64,000 bases of DNA from Paenibacillus plantiphilus. Lineage in GTDB: Bacteria > Bacillota > Bacilli > Paenibacillales > Paenibacillaceae. Under the pieces are notes generated by a model, which did no database searches, was not told the DNA's origin, and saw only the letters and a program-made list of their open reading frames with translations. How positions within the stretch are numbered: the stretch's first letter is position 1; each line of letters starts with the position of its first letter. The stretch spans positions 98,612 through 162,611 of the forward strand of contig NZ_CAKMMF010000003.1 of assembly GCF_927798095.1 (NCBI RefSeq). Direction: 5' to 3'. The position numbers were made by a program, and so were the translations under genes. Of the stretch, positions 1-8,999 are shown piece after piece.

Positions 1-13
1 TGGGGGCGTTGAT

Positions 14-340
14 TTGAAAAAAACGATTGTTTTTATTATTGCCGTAGTAAGTGTGATTGTCATGGGAGGTTGTTCGAATCCTACCTCTGAATATCCCTAT
101 GTCCTTATCTTTAACAACACACAATATTATTTGTTGGTTGAACAGGTTCCGCAAGATCAGATTGGAGAACAAGTTGGTGAAGTGAATCGAAAAGTAGATC
201 CCATGCCTAAAGAAAATGAACAATCAAACTTTTCGGAAAGCAGTAAGTTATTTGAAATTAAGGGGTATGATCCTGACCAAGTCATTGCGGTTGAAATCGA
301 AGGGGAATACCAGAAAGCCAAAAAGAATCTGAAGGAATAA
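14..340 (+). CDS. small putative lipoprotein, function unknown
   Basis: A 108-residue protein whose first 20 residues are a lipoprotein signal peptide: a KK pair, a hydrophobic stretch and the lipobox MGGC, so the mature N-terminus would be a lipidated Cys on the outer face of the membrane. The remainder is hydrophilic and rich in Glu, Lys and Gln with no family I recognise. The start is TTG at 14, placed by a GGGGG ribosome site about 7 bases upstream. A strong hairpin at 388-416 ends the unit. The gene may be the last of an operon beginning outside the window. Confidence 0.6.
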   Translation: MKKTIVFIIAVVSVIVMGGCSNPTSEYPYVLIFNNTQYYLLVEQVPQDQIGEQVGEVNRKVDPMPKENEQSNFSESSKLFEIKGYDPDQVIAVEIEGEYQKAKKNLKE

Positions 341-387
341 CCAGCAACAACGCTTGCTAGCACACGAGCAGAAAGGTTCTCTATTTT

Positions 388-416
388 GCGAAGGGCTGCT
401 TAATGCAGCCCTTCGC
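388..416. terminator. perfect 12-bp-stem hairpin
   Basis: GCGAAGGGCTGC and GCAGCCCTTCGC flank a 5-base loop. The stem is strong but not followed by a clear T-run. It lies between the lipoprotein gene and a minus-strand gene ending at 543, so it probably acts in both directions. Confidence 0.6.
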
Positions 417-542
417 ATTGCTATAACACTTGATTGACTCCATGACAATCGTTTGATTGACCGAATACCTTGTCATTTGATTCAGCAATTTCCTCCGTAG
501 TCATTGCTAGGCTTCGCTCCGTTGTTGCACTTGCTTGCTGCG

Positions 543-1085
543 CTAGACGAAGACGAGCCTTCCCGTTGCAGGGTCGTACTTGACCGTAAGCTCGGTAGTA
601 TTCTGTTCCAATGCGATTTCGATAGGCTCGCCAATTTTTATTAAGCCTGATTCCGTTTCAGTGCCTAATTGAATAGATACGGACACTTCACCAGCATTGT
701 CTGTAACGGAATTGACTTGATTGTGCTGAAACGGCGAGGCTTGGAGCAACGTTGCACCGCTTATTACTTCGCCATTCACAACGACGTCAGGAGGAAGATA
801 ATTAATGGGAGCATCGGAAGCAGAGGGCTGCCCCTCGTTGAAGCTTTCGACAGCGCTCTCTTCTGCTGACGAGTGGGAAGTAGGCGAATAAACCGAGTAA
901 TCTTCTACCCACGATATGGTGTTTCTCTCTGCAGGATTGACGGTCATCCAAACAACACTTGCAAGCGAGTTGGAGTTAGAAGCTGATTTGGCTATAACCA
1001 ATCTAAGTTTATCATTCGTTATTGTGGGATCAGAATCCATTTTAATAACAGAATCAAATTTAATAATCAGAGAATAATCACTCAT
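543..1085 (-). CDS. hypothetical protein, beta-rich, unrecognised
   Basis: About 180 residues, no signal peptide and no transmembrane segment. The N-terminal half alternates short hydrophobic strands with polar residues. A Ser/Glu/Pro-rich linker follows around residues 65-90, then a C-terminal part with regularly spaced hydrophobic residues suggesting a beta-sandwich. I prefer the ATG at 1085 to the upstream ATG at 1100 because GGTGG lies 7 bases before it. The gene stands alone, convergent with the lipoprotein gene and upstream of the GNAT gene end. I do not recognise the family. Confidence 0.5.
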   Translation of the reverse strand: MSDYSLIIKFDSVIKMDSDPTITNDKLRLVIAKSASNSNSLASVVWMTVNPAERNTISWVEDYSVYSPTSHSSAEESAVESFNEGQPSASDAPINYLPPDVVVNGEVISGATLLQASPFQHNQVNSVTDNAGEVSVSIQLGTETESGLIKIGEPIEIALEQNTTELTVKYDPATGRLVFV

Positions 1086-1181
1086 TGGCGTACCACCCAT
1101 TCATTGCATAATTGTATTTGCACCCTACAAATTATACCTGAAATTAGCAGCTGCTTAAACCCTCTTCTTCCCAAGTCCTAT

Positions 1182-1718
1182 CTACTTCCTCACCCTTTTG
1201 CTCATATGAACAATAATCTCCGATTCCCAATAGCGTTGCAGATAACCCCGAGATTGCCAGAATGGATAGCCCCCCGGCAAGTAAAGGGACGTATGCAGAT
1301 AACCTTCCGCATATCCGGCTTCTCTCGCAAACCTCTCTGCTTGCGCATAGAGCCGGGCTCCAATTCCCTTTCTTCGGCTATCGGGGTGAATATAGAACTT
1401 TACAATTTCGCAGACGGGGCCGCTCCCAAGAGCAGGCTCAACCTCGGGAAACCGCCTGTCGTACGGCCTGACCGCTGCTGTCCCCATAATGACGCCATTG
1501 GCATCCTCAGCAACGAAGAAACAGGCGTTTGGGGGCCGGATATACACTTCCTCGAAAAACGCCAGATCATGCGGGTTCTCATAATAAGTGCCTGGCGGGT
1601 ACAGATCGCTCATCTGCGCTAGTACAAACTCTTTAATTTCCGCGCCCCTATCCGCATCCGCTGACACGATTCGATATTCCATTTCCTGCACCATATAGCT
1701 CATCTCTCCTTCTTTCAT
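1182..1718 (-). CDS. GNAT-family N-acetyltransferase
   Basis: Single-domain GNAT fold of about 178 residues, expected to transfer an acyl group from acyl-CoA to an amine. Visible are the beta-4 strand (CEIVKFYIHPDSR), the acetyl-CoA loop RRKGIGARLYAQ and the typical C-terminal GYPFWQSRGY. The ATG at 1718 overlaps the stop of the MFS gene (ATGA), showing translational coupling; ATGs at 1703 and 1694 are alternatives. Substrate unknown. Because it shares a transcript with a possible metallophore exporter, a tailoring or detoxifying role is possible but unproven. Confidence 0.75.
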   Translation of the reverse strand: MKEGEMSYMVQEMEYRIVSADADRGAEIKEFVLAQMSDLYPPGTYYENPHDLAFFEEVYIRPPNACFFVAEDANGVIMGTAAVRPYDRRFPEVEPALGSGPVCEIVKFYIHPDSRRKGIGARLYAQAERFAREAGYAEGYLHTSLYLPGGYPFWQSRGYLQRYWESEIIVHMSKRVRK

Positions 1719-3292
1719 TCCGACACGGCGGCTTGCTGCAACCGACGCCCTCCCATACTCCTGTTCAGCAGCGCAATACACGCGGCGCTAATCCCTACTG
1801 CTGCACTTACCGCATACATCGTGCTGAAGGAGAACCTGTCGGCAATCGGACCCATTGCCATGCCCCCCATCGAAATACCGAGATCAGCCGTTGCAATGAA
1901 CAGCCCGATGTATACATTACGCGATGCGCCTGGCAGAACAAAGGTCAAATAGGTGGTCAGCGTCGGGTACAGTATCGCCTGGGCAATACCGATCAGCACC
2001 GCTGCGGCATAAAAGACGACCGGGCCCATGGTCTGTGATAACGACAGCAGCAATGCCCCGACAGAGCCAATCAGGCAGATGGCTCCGACGAACCATGCAT
2101 GCCACTTGCCGTCGGAAGGTATCCGCTTGCTGAACGTGAATCGGGCGGCTACGATAATGCCTGCCTGGATCATCAAGAAGACTCCTGCATGGCCATATGA
2201 TATTTGCCGGGCATACAGCGGGATGAACGCTGTCACAGCGCCGAACACGATGGATGCCAGCAGCATCAGCAGGCTGCAGATCAGCAGCGGACGATTGCCC
2301 GCGATCCGGCTGAGTGCCCCGCGCAGCCCCAGTCGCTCTTGTGCAGCTGCGGCATTCCCCTGCTTCTGCACGGTATTCCCTTGACCATGCTCGGCGTTCT
2401 CTTGCCTTTGCTCGGCATCCCTCTGACTATGCTCGGCGTTCTCTTGCCTTTGCTCGGCATCCCTCTGACCATGCTTGGCGTTCTCTTGCCTTTGCTCGGC
2501 ATTCTCCCGCCCTTGCTTTGCGTTCTCCTGCTCCGGTTCGGCATTCTCCTGCTCCGGTTCGGCATTCCCCCGCCCTTGCTCTGCATTCTCCTGCTCCGGT
2601 TCGGCATTCCTCCGCCCTTGCTCTACATTCTCCCGCTCCGGTTCGGCACTCCCCCGCCCTTGCTCTACATTCTCCCGCTCCGGTTCGGCACTCCCCTGCT
2701 CCGGTTCGGCATTCCCCCGCCCTTGCTGTCGGGCGAATTGCATCGGAACGCTGTATCCGAACAATCCCGTCGCTAGCGCAATGACGAACATCGCGACTGT
2801 AAAGCCGTTCATGCCTCCCAAGTCCCAAATCCCGACCGCTATGAGCGGGCCGATAATCGTTGGCATGTACGTGAACAGCGAATATAGTGATAAGCCTTGA
2901 GAACGCTCCTTCTCCGGCAGGGCGTCAATAATGCCCATCTGAAGCGCCATAGAGAAGAATGCGGTACATATCCCCTGCATCACACGCGCGGCCATGTATC
3001 CTTCCATTCCGGTAAAGGTATACAAGACTAGGGCAAGCCCGTTCACGGCGAGCAAAATGCGAAGCACGATGACCGGCCCATGCTTGTGAACGAGATGACC
3101 GGCCCATGGCCGGAAAAACATACAGGTGAACATATAAGCGCCCATTATGAACCCGATATCGCCGTTGCTCGCACCCAATGCTTCAATCCGCAGGGGCACA
3201 ATGACATTGAGGATGGAATTGGCGCTGAAGAACAATAACGCTAGGGCATACAAACGCAGAAAAGGCGTTGACATAGCTTTATTAATACTCAT
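1715..3292 (-). CDS. MFS transporter with long heptapeptide-repeat insert
   Basis: Major facilitator protein of 525 residues with about twelve membrane helices: six in residues 10-182, six in 333-515. A motif-A-like RPWAGHLVHKHG follows helix 2. The central cytoplasmic loop is swollen by 18 tandem 7-residue repeats (194-319), which explains its excess length over the usual ~400. A GGAGG site precedes the ATG. It lies downstream of, and in the same direction as, the SbnA/ABC metallophore-like operon but is separated by about 1 kb of repeats. In staphylopine-type systems an MFS protein (CntE) exports the metallophore, so export is a reasonable guess; drug efflux is the alternative. Confidence 0.8.
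   Translation of the reverse strand: MSINKAMSTPFLRLYALALLFFSANSILNVIVPLRIEALGASNGDIGFIMGAYMFTCMFFRPWAGHLVHKHGPVIVLRILLAVNGLALVLYTFTGMEGYMAARVMQGICTAFFSMALQMGIIDALPEKERSQGLSLYSLFTYMPTIIGPLIAVGIWDLGGMNGFTVAMFVIALATGLFGYSVPMQFARQQGRGNAEPEQGSAEPERENVEQGRGSAEPERENVEQGRRNAEPEQENAEQGRGNAEPEQENAEPEQENAKQGRENAEQRQENAKHGQRDAEQRQENAEHSQRDAEQRQENAEHGQGNTVQKQGNAAAAQERLGLRGALSRIAGNRPLLICSLLMLLASIVFGAVTAFIPLYARQISYGHAGVFLMIQAGIIVAARFTFSKRIPSDGKWHAWFVGAICLIGSVGALLLSLSQTMGPVVFYAAAVLIGIAQAILYPTLTTYLTFVLPGASRNVYIGLFIATADLGISMGGMAMGPIADRFSFSTMYAVSAAVGISAACIALLNRSMGGRRLQQAAVSE
2336..2713. repeat. 21-bp tandem repeat encoding 18 heptapeptides
   Basis: About 18 degenerate copies of a 21-bp unit within the MFS gene, translated as seven-residue units such as NAEPEQE, NVEQGRG, NAEQRQE and DAEQRQE. 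All copies keep the reading frame and the unit is free of stops in most frames, so long spurious frames appear on both strands. Composition is almost wholly Glu, Gln, Asn, Arg and Ala. Copy number is likely to vary between strains by slippage. Confidence 0.9.
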
Positions 3293-3397
3293 CTCGAATT
3301 ACCTCCGGCCTCTGTCTCCTAAGTTTCATACGAGGCCAATCATCATCGACAACATAAGAGCTTTCGCATCAATTGGAACAACAAGCAAACGGCGTTC

Positions 3398-3525
3398 CAT
3401 CCGCCTGCATCTAAAGTGCCTGCATAGACTCCCTCCATCTAAACCGCCTCCATCCTGACTGCTGCACCTGACTGCCTGCATCTTGATTACCTGTATTTAG
3501 ACTGCCTGCATCCTGTCTGCCTGCT
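3398..3525. repeat. degenerate ~15-bp minisatellite
   Basis: Eight or nine imperfect copies, 13-15 bp, of a unit resembling CATCNTGACTGCCTG, upstream of the MFS start. No coding sense was found. It is distinct from the 113-bp array that begins some 60 bp further on. Confidence 0.6.
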
Positions 3526-3581
3526 GTACGCGGGAAATTCCGTCTTACAGCAAAAAAGTAACAGTAGCAGGGTCGCCGAGA

Positions 3582-4168
3582 GCCGGAAAAATCGTCTTAT
3601 ACAGCCAACCAAGTCCAATTCAGACACTCTCCATGCGCTGTAGAACGATAAAATCCGCTTACAGCCCACCAAACGAACATCCCGCAAGCTGTAAGCCGGA
3701 AAAATCGTCTTATACAGCCAACCAAGTCCAATTCGGACACTCCCCATGCTCTGTAGAACGATAAAATCCGCTTACAGCCCACCAAACGAATATCTCGCAG
3801 GCTCTAAGCCGGAAAAATCGTCTTATACAGCCAACCAAATCCAATTTAGACACTCTCCATGCGCTGTAAAACGATAAAATCCGCTTACAGCCCACCAAAC
3901 GAACATCTCGCAAGCTGTAAGCCGGAAAAATCGTCTTATACAGCTAACCAAGTCCAATTCAGACACTCTCCATGCGCTGTAAAACGATAAAATCCGCTTA
4001 CAGCCCACCAAACGAACATCTCGCAAGCTGTAAGCCGGAAAAATCGTCTTATACAGCCAACCAAGTCCAATTTAGAAACTCCCCATGCGCTGTAGAACGA
4101 TAAAATCCGCTTACAGCCCACCAAACGAACATCCCGCAAGCTGTAAGCCGAAAAAATCGTCTTACAGA
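3582..4168. repeat. 113-bp tandem repeat array with two palindromes per unit
   Basis: Five full copies begin at 3582, 3695, 3808, 3921 and 4034, with a partial sixth at 4147. Each unit carries two imperfect palindromes with GCTGTAAG/CTTACAGC arms, for example 3637-3665 and 3688-3718, around A/T-rich loops. Related hairpins occur singly near 61541-61618, so this is a local expansion of a dispersed REP-like element. Minus-strand frames through the array are open by periodicity only and are not considered genes. Confidence 0.9.
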
Positions 4169-4350
4169 GTCGGCAACGCAGGGCAATCCACTTCAGCAGT
4201 CGCCCATACGGGCAGCGCTCGACCGCCATCATCTGGCGAAACACCGCGATCTGAGAGCTGGATGCTTAGAACATTGATTTTCACATCTGCGCGCTGAGAC
4301 CTGCGTGCATCATGCACTGCCTTCCACACTTCCACACTTCCACATATCTA

Positions 4351-5490
4351 TCAGTCCATATAGATGGAGCTGCCTTGATTCCACTCCACCCGCCCCAGCA
4401 CCTCGGCGTTCATGCGCAGCGTGGAATCGGGAACATCCAGAGTCTGGATCAGGTCTGACCGGTAATTGGCGGAATCGGCGGGACACATGCTCCAGGGCTG
4501 CAACTCACGCGCCATCATGCGCACGGTTTCGATATCAGCCTCAGTCGCAAACCCCTGCTGCTCCATCCATTCATCATTGAACAAGGTTTGTATGTAGCGG
4601 TCTCCGCCATCGGCAATCATGCAGACGACTCGCTTCTCCGGTCCAAGCTCCTGAGCAAGCTTGAGGGCAACCAGTGCGCAAGCGCCGCTTGACGGCCCCA
4701 TCAATATGCCTTCATTGCGAGCCAGCGCCCGGGCGGTGAGAAAGGCCTGCTCATCCGTCACTTTATAAGCACAGTCGATATGCGCCATATTCAGATTGAC
4801 TGGTGTCCAGCCAAGACCGATGCCGGGTATTCGGTAGGAATCCGCATGACCTCCGAATATCGTCGATCCTGCCGCATCCACGCCGATAATTTGCACCTCA
4901 GGCGCAAAGGTCTTCAAATACTTTGAAATACCGCCCAATTGGCCGCCTGTACTGACCGCTGTTATAAAGGCCGTTATTTCATTCGAGCAGGCATCCATAA
5001 TCTCACGCGCCGTGCTGTTATAATGCGCCTCGCTGTTCAGCAGGTTGAAGCACTGGTCAGGGCGGTAGGAATTCTCGATCTCCCTCGCAAGTCTGTTGGC
5101 CAGTGAAATTCTTGTTTTATGATAGCTGCCGCAGTCATCCTTTTCCGTTACGACGATGACTTCGGCTCCGAAGCATTTCAGCAGCGCGAGATTGGCGCTT
5201 GTCGTCTTGGGATCGATCAGTATAATTACGCGATAGCCTTTGGCCGCGCCGATCATCGCGAGGGAGATGCCGAAATTGCCGCTTGACGACTCAATAATTG
5301 TGCCGCCCGGCCTCAAGAGCCCCTTCCGCTCAGCTTCAGCAATGATGTAATTCGCGGCGCGATCCTTAATGCTTCCGCCAGGATTGTAGCGTTCGTACTT
5401 AAACAGCACCTGACCTTCATTCGCCCTATTGCTGTTCGGTATCGTTATGAGCGGCGTATTGCCGATTGTCTCCAAAATGCTGGCGATCAT
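4351..5490 (-). CDS. SbnA-like PLP-dependent cysteine-synthase-fold enzyme
   Basis: Fold type II PLP enzyme of about 379 residues. Seen directly: the PLP lysine in NPGGSIKDR, the substrate loop SSSGNFGIS, the phosphate loop STGGQLGG and the C-terminal GPSSGAC. The sequence is closest in style to SbnA, which joins O-phosphoserine with glutamate to give N-(2-amino-2-carboxyethyl)-glutamate, the diaminopropionate precursor of staphyloferrin B. A C-terminal extension of ~50 residues exceeds ordinary cysteine synthases. No SbnB partner is present. The ATG at 5490 follows an AAGGAGG site at rather long spacing. Last gene of the Zur-box operon; inferred to build an amino-acid metallophore. Plain cysteine synthase is the alternative. 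Confidence 0.75.
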   Translation of the reverse strand: MIASILETIGNTPLITIPNSNRANEGQVLFKYERYNPGGSIKDRAANYIIAEAERKGLLRPGGTIIESSSGNFGISLAMIGAAKGYRVIILIDPKTTSANLALLKCFGAEVIVVTEKDDCGSYHKTRISLANRLAREIENSYRPDQCFNLLNSEAHYNSTAREIMDACSNEITAFITAVSTGGQLGGISKYLKTFAPEVQIIGVDAAGSTIFGGHADSYRIPGIGLGWTPVNLNMAHIDCAYKVTDEQAFLTARALARNEGILMGPSSGACALVALKLAQELGPEKRVVCMIADGGDRYIQTLFNDEWMEQQGFATEADIETVRMMARELQPWSMCPADSANYRSDLIQTLDVPDSTLRMNAEVLGRVEWNQGSSIYMD

Positions 5491-5509
5491 CGCTAATTCA
5501 CTCCCTCCT

Positions 5510-7141
5510 TTAGTAAAGGCCCTCTTCCATATCGCCTGCGCATTTGAGCAGCAGCTGCGTATAGGATTGTTTACTTTCATGGAGCAGCGCGCTTGCCCGT
5601 TTGACCTCTGAGAAGCTGCCGTTGTTCATTACTGCGATATGATGGCAGAAGGAACGGAGAACTCTGATGTCGTGCGAGATCATCAGAATCGAGAATCCGA
5701 ACTGCTTATGCAGCCGCTGCAGCAGCGCTAATATTTGCGCCTGCACGCTCATATCCAGTGCGGATACCGCTTCATCGCAAATAAGCACCTCCGGCCTCAG
5801 CACCAGCGCTCTGGCAATCGCGATACGTTGGCATTGGCCTGTACTTAGCTGGGGCGGCCGCCGTTTGAGCAAGTCCCCCGTAATTCCTACCTCATGGAGA
5901 TAGAAACTGGCCAGCGTCTCCCGTTCCTCTTTATTCCCAATATGCATGTATTGAAGCGGCTCCTGTACGAGCTGCATAGCTGTACGCCCGGCATTAAGGC
6001 TCGCTCTGGCATCCTGGAAGACCATCTGGATATGCTTGCAGAGCCCGCGTTTCCCCTTTCCCCGCAGACGGCATATGTCGGTTCCGCGATAGATCACATG
6101 TCCGCCTTCGGGAGACTCCAGCCCTGTGATGCATCGGGCCAAGGTTGATTTGCCGCTGCCGCTCCCTCCGAGAATGCCTAATATTTCCTTGCGGTTCAAA
6201 GTCAGGTTGACATCATGCAGCACCCGCTTCTTCCCATCGAACGTCTTCTCCAGCCCTGTAATTTCCAGTAAAGGCTCCCTAGAATGCGCAGACTCACGTT
6301 CCCGCGAGGGCTTGGCGATTTGCGAACGGGAGGAGAGCAATTGGCGTGTGTAGGCGGCGCGCGGCTTGGAGAATACAGTTCTCGTGTCGCCTTCCTCCTC
6401 AATCGCTCCCTTGTTCAAGACGATCACTCTGTCGCTGACAGCATTCGCCACGGCGATATCATGGGTGATGAGCAGCACGGTCAGACCAAGCTCCTTCTGC
6501 GTTCTCTTCAGCAAATCCAGCACTTCCTTCTGGCTCACCGTATCCAGCGCGGAGGTCGGCTCGTCGGCAATAAGCACCGAAGGCTTCAGACAGAGCGCAA
6601 GGGCAAGACATACCCGCTGGCACATGCCGCCGCTGAGCTGGAACGGATAACACTCCAATATGCGCTCCCCGTCTGTGAAACCCAACAGGCTCAGCAATCG
6701 AATGCTTATGGGCACGACTTCATCAGGCGATGCAAGGCGATGGAACAGAAGGCTTTCTCTGAAATGCGCACCTATCTTCAGAACGGGGTTAAGCGCCTGC
6801 TGCGCATCCTGGAAAAGCATGGCGACCCCTCTTCCCCGAATCCTCTCCCATTGGATGCCCCTGCCTTTGCCCCTTCCCTTACCTACTGCCATATCCACGC
6901 GTAAGGTGGAGCCAATATGCATCGTTCCGCCGCCGATATGCGCAGATGGGGGCAGAAGCCCCGTGACCGCCTTGGCGATTGTCGATTTGCCCGACCCGCT
7001 CTCTCCCAGCAGGGCGAGAATCTCGCCTTGTCTCAGTCCGAAGGAAAGGTTATCCAATACGCTGACGGATTGCCGCCCTTGCTTATAGGCCACCTGCAGG
7101 TTCGTGACCTGCAGCATCGTCTCGATTTCTTTTTTCACCAT
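5510..7141 (-). CDS. fused double ATPase of peptide/nickel ABC importer (DppD-DppF type)
   Basis: One polypeptide of about 543 residues contains two complete ABC domains. The first has Walker A GESGSGKST, signature LSGGMCQRV and Walker B VLIADEPTSALD; the second has GGSGSGKST, LSTGQCQRI and VLICDEAVSALD. Usually these are two separate genes, so this is a fusion. It energises uptake through the adjacent permeases. The start at ATG 7141 is set by GGAGG 11 bases upstream. In the staphylopine (Cnt) system the same importer class takes up the metal-loaded opine. Confidence 0.88.
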   Translation of the reverse strand: MVKKEIETMLQVTNLQVAYKQGRQSVSVLDNLSFGLRQGEILALLGESGSGKSTIAKAVTGLLPPSAHIGGGTMHIGSTLRVDMAVGKGRGKGRGIQWERIRGRGVAMLFQDAQQALNPVLKIGAHFRESLLFHRLASPDEVVPISIRLLSLLGFTDGERILECYPFQLSGGMCQRVCLALALCLKPSVLIADEPTSALDTVSQKEVLDLLKRTQKELGLTVLLITHDIAVANAVSDRVIVLNKGAIEEEGDTRTVFSKPRAAYTRQLLSSRSQIAKPSRERESAHSREPLLEITGLEKTFDGKKRVLHDVNLTLNRKEILGILGGSGSGKSTLARCITGLESPEGGHVIYRGTDICRLRGKGKRGLCKHIQMVFQDARASLNAGRTAMQLVQEPLQYMHIGNKEERETLASFYLHEVGITGDLLKRRPPQLSTGQCQRIAIARALVLRPEVLICDEAVSALDMSVQAQILALLQRLHKQFGFSILMISHDIRVLRSFCHHIAVMNNGSFSEVKRASALLHESKQSYTQLLLKCAGDMEEGLY

Positions 7142-7198
7142 GATTGATGTATCCTCCCCAAAGTACCGCGCAGCAAACATAAGCCCTCGCACTCCTCG

Positions 7199-8026
7199 TT
7201 ATAGCTCTGTTTTCTCATAGGGGTCCAGTCGGTCCCGCAATCCCTCGCCGATCAGATTGAACGCCAGCACCGTCAGAAAAATAAAGAGCGCAGGCCCGAT
7301 CAGAATGTGCGGTGCTTGCATGAAATGATCGCGTCCATCTGCCAGCATGCTGCCCCACTCCGGCGCCGGAGGCTGCGAGCCCAGTCCCAGGAACGATAGG
7401 GCCGCAATCGAGAGAATCAGACTGCCCAGCTCGAACGTCGCCAGAATCAGCACCGGACTTATCGCTTTGGGCAGCAGCTCCTTGAAGATGATGGCCCCGT
7501 TTGTTGCCCCGAGAACTCGGGCGGCGGCGAAGGAGGTTTCGTTCTTGGCATGCAGCACGACACTGCGGGTCAAGCGGGCAAAGGAAACCCACCATACCGC
7601 GACGACGGCAAGAAGCAGATGGCTAAGACTTGTGCCGAACAGGGCCGCAATAACCATCGCCAGCACCATAAAAGGAAAGGACAGCAGCACATCAATAAGA
7701 CGCATCAGAATAATATCGATGATCGAGCCATGGAACATCCCCGCCGTCAAGCCAACGAAAAGTCCGATGATAAGGGCAGCGCAAAGCGCAACGACGGACG
7801 ATATCAAGGTCGTCTGCCCGCCGTGCAGCGTACGGGACAGAACATCTCGGCCGAAGCGGTCCGTACCCAAAGGATGCTCCATGCTCGGTTTCTCCAGACG
7901 CTCCGTCACATTCTGCTTCACGGGATCATAAGGAGCAAGGAATGGCGCACCCAGAATGAGAATGGCCAACAGACCAAGAACGACGATGCCGCTTACGAGG
8001 CTGACCGGATGATTGGCGTTAGACAT
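7199..8026 (-). CDS. ABC importer permease, DppC/NikC type
   Basis: Integral membrane permease of about 275 residues with six predicted helices, the GTDRFGRDVLSR motif near the N-terminus and the EAA loop (AARVLGATNGAIIFKELLP). The ATG at 8026 lies inside the last codons of the preceding permease gene, an 8-bp overlap, and has GGAG 9 bases before it; this is preferred to an ATG further upstream. It pairs with the DppB-type permease to form the channel. Confidence 0.88.
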   Translation of the reverse strand: MSNANHPVSLVSGIVVLGLLAILILGAPFLAPYDPVKQNVTERLEKPSMEHPLGTDRFGRDVLSRTLHGGQTTLISSVVALCAALIIGLFVGLTAGMFHGSIIDIILMRLIDVLLSFPFMVLAMVIAALFGTSLSHLLLAVVAVWWVSFARLTRSVVLHAKNETSFAAARVLGATNGAIIFKELLPKAISPVLILATFELGSLILSIAALSFLGLGSQPPAPEWGSMLADGRDHFMQAPHILIGPALFIFLTVLAFNLIGEGLRDRLDPYEKTEL

Positions 8027-8990
8027 GTTCTTCAGCTCCTGCCTCTCTTTTACGATGGATACGAGGATCGATGAGCGCGTACACGACATCAACGCACAGA
8101 TGAATGAGGATCACCAGCGATACCATGACTAGAGCATAGCCTTGAATGACGGGATAATCCTTCAACAGAATGCTGTCGAGCGCGTACTTGCCAATCCCCG
8201 GCCAGGAAAAAATGCTTTCGATAACGACGGCCCCGCTGATCAGCGATGTAAGCGAGAGCGCGATCATCGTAATGACGGGAAGCAGCGCATTTCTTAATGC
8301 ATGCTTGACGACCCGCTCCCGGCTCAGCCCTCTGGAAAGCGCTGAAAGCACATAGATTCGGCCGAATTCGGACAGCATGTTGGCTCTCACCATCCGTATT
8401 AATTGCGGGGCGCCGATGAGCCCTAATGTAAGAGCGGGGAGCCACAGCCTTGACAGTCCGGCTTCACTGCTAATTTCGTAAGCGCCTAACGTTACCGCAA
8501 ATAAAGACAATAGAAACAGTCCGATAACAAACGCCGGAGTGGAGGCCAACGCTACACAGGCAAGCCTGATCGCATTATCGTAAGACTTGCCCGCCTTTAG
8601 TGCGGAGACCGTTCCGAAGAACAGTCCCAGTACGGCTTGAATGAGCAGTGCGGCTGCGGACAGCATGGCAGTGGCCGGCAGTCTTGCCACGATCTCCGCG
8701 CTGACCGCTCTTCCCGTATGAATGGAGGTGCCGAGATCTAGCTGCACCAGATTATGAATCCAAGCCGTGTACTGCTTGATCATGCTCTGATCCAGTCCCA
8801 ATTGAGCGCGCAGCCCGGCTGCCCGATCGTTAAAGGCTTGCTTATCGCTCAGGGCGGCTTCACCCGGATGGCCCAGAAGCAATTGAACCGGATCACCGGG
8901 AGCCAGTCGAATCAAGGCGAAAATAATGAGCGTCGCACAAAATAACGTAACGAAAGCTTCCAGCAGCTTGCGCAGCAGCATCCTGTACAT
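8019..8990 (-). CDS. ABC importer permease, DppB/NikB type
   Basis: A 323-residue permease with an N-terminal helix followed by the family motif APGDPVQLLLG and a C-terminal EAA loop (SALSRGLSRERVVKHALRNALLP). It sits between the solute-binding lipoprotein gene (9-bp gap) and the DppC-type permease gene, in the standard order for peptide/nickel/opine importers. Confidence 0.88.
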   Translation of the reverse strand: MYRMLLRKLLEAFVTLFCATLIIFALIRLAPGDPVQLLLGHPGEAALSDKQAFNDRAAGLRAQLGLDQSMIKQYTAWIHNLVQLDLGTSIHTGRAVSAEIVARLPATAMLSAAALLIQAVLGLFFGTVSALKAGKSYDNAIRLACVALASTPAFVIGLFLLSLFAVTLGAYEISSEAGLSRLWLPALTLGLIGAPQLIRMVRANMLSEFGRIYVLSALSRGLSRERVVKHALRNALLPVITMIALSLTSLISGAVVIESIFSWPGIGKYALDSILLKDYPVIQGYALVMVSLVILIHLCVDVVYALIDPRIHRKREAGAEEHV

Positions 8991-8999
8991 GGCTGCCGC

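Noticed and set aside
2204-2900. Plus-strand genes with Pro/Leu/Arg-rich repeats
   Set aside because: They are opposite-strand readings of the stop-poor 21-bp repeat within the MFS gene.
3582-4168. CRISPR array
   Set aside because: Units are 113 bp and similar throughout, without short repeats separated by unique spacers, and no cas genes are nearby.
3487-4244. Family of short minus-strand repeat proteins
   Set aside because: Overlapping frames arise from the periodic 113-bp repeat; no ribosome sites, no distinct domains.
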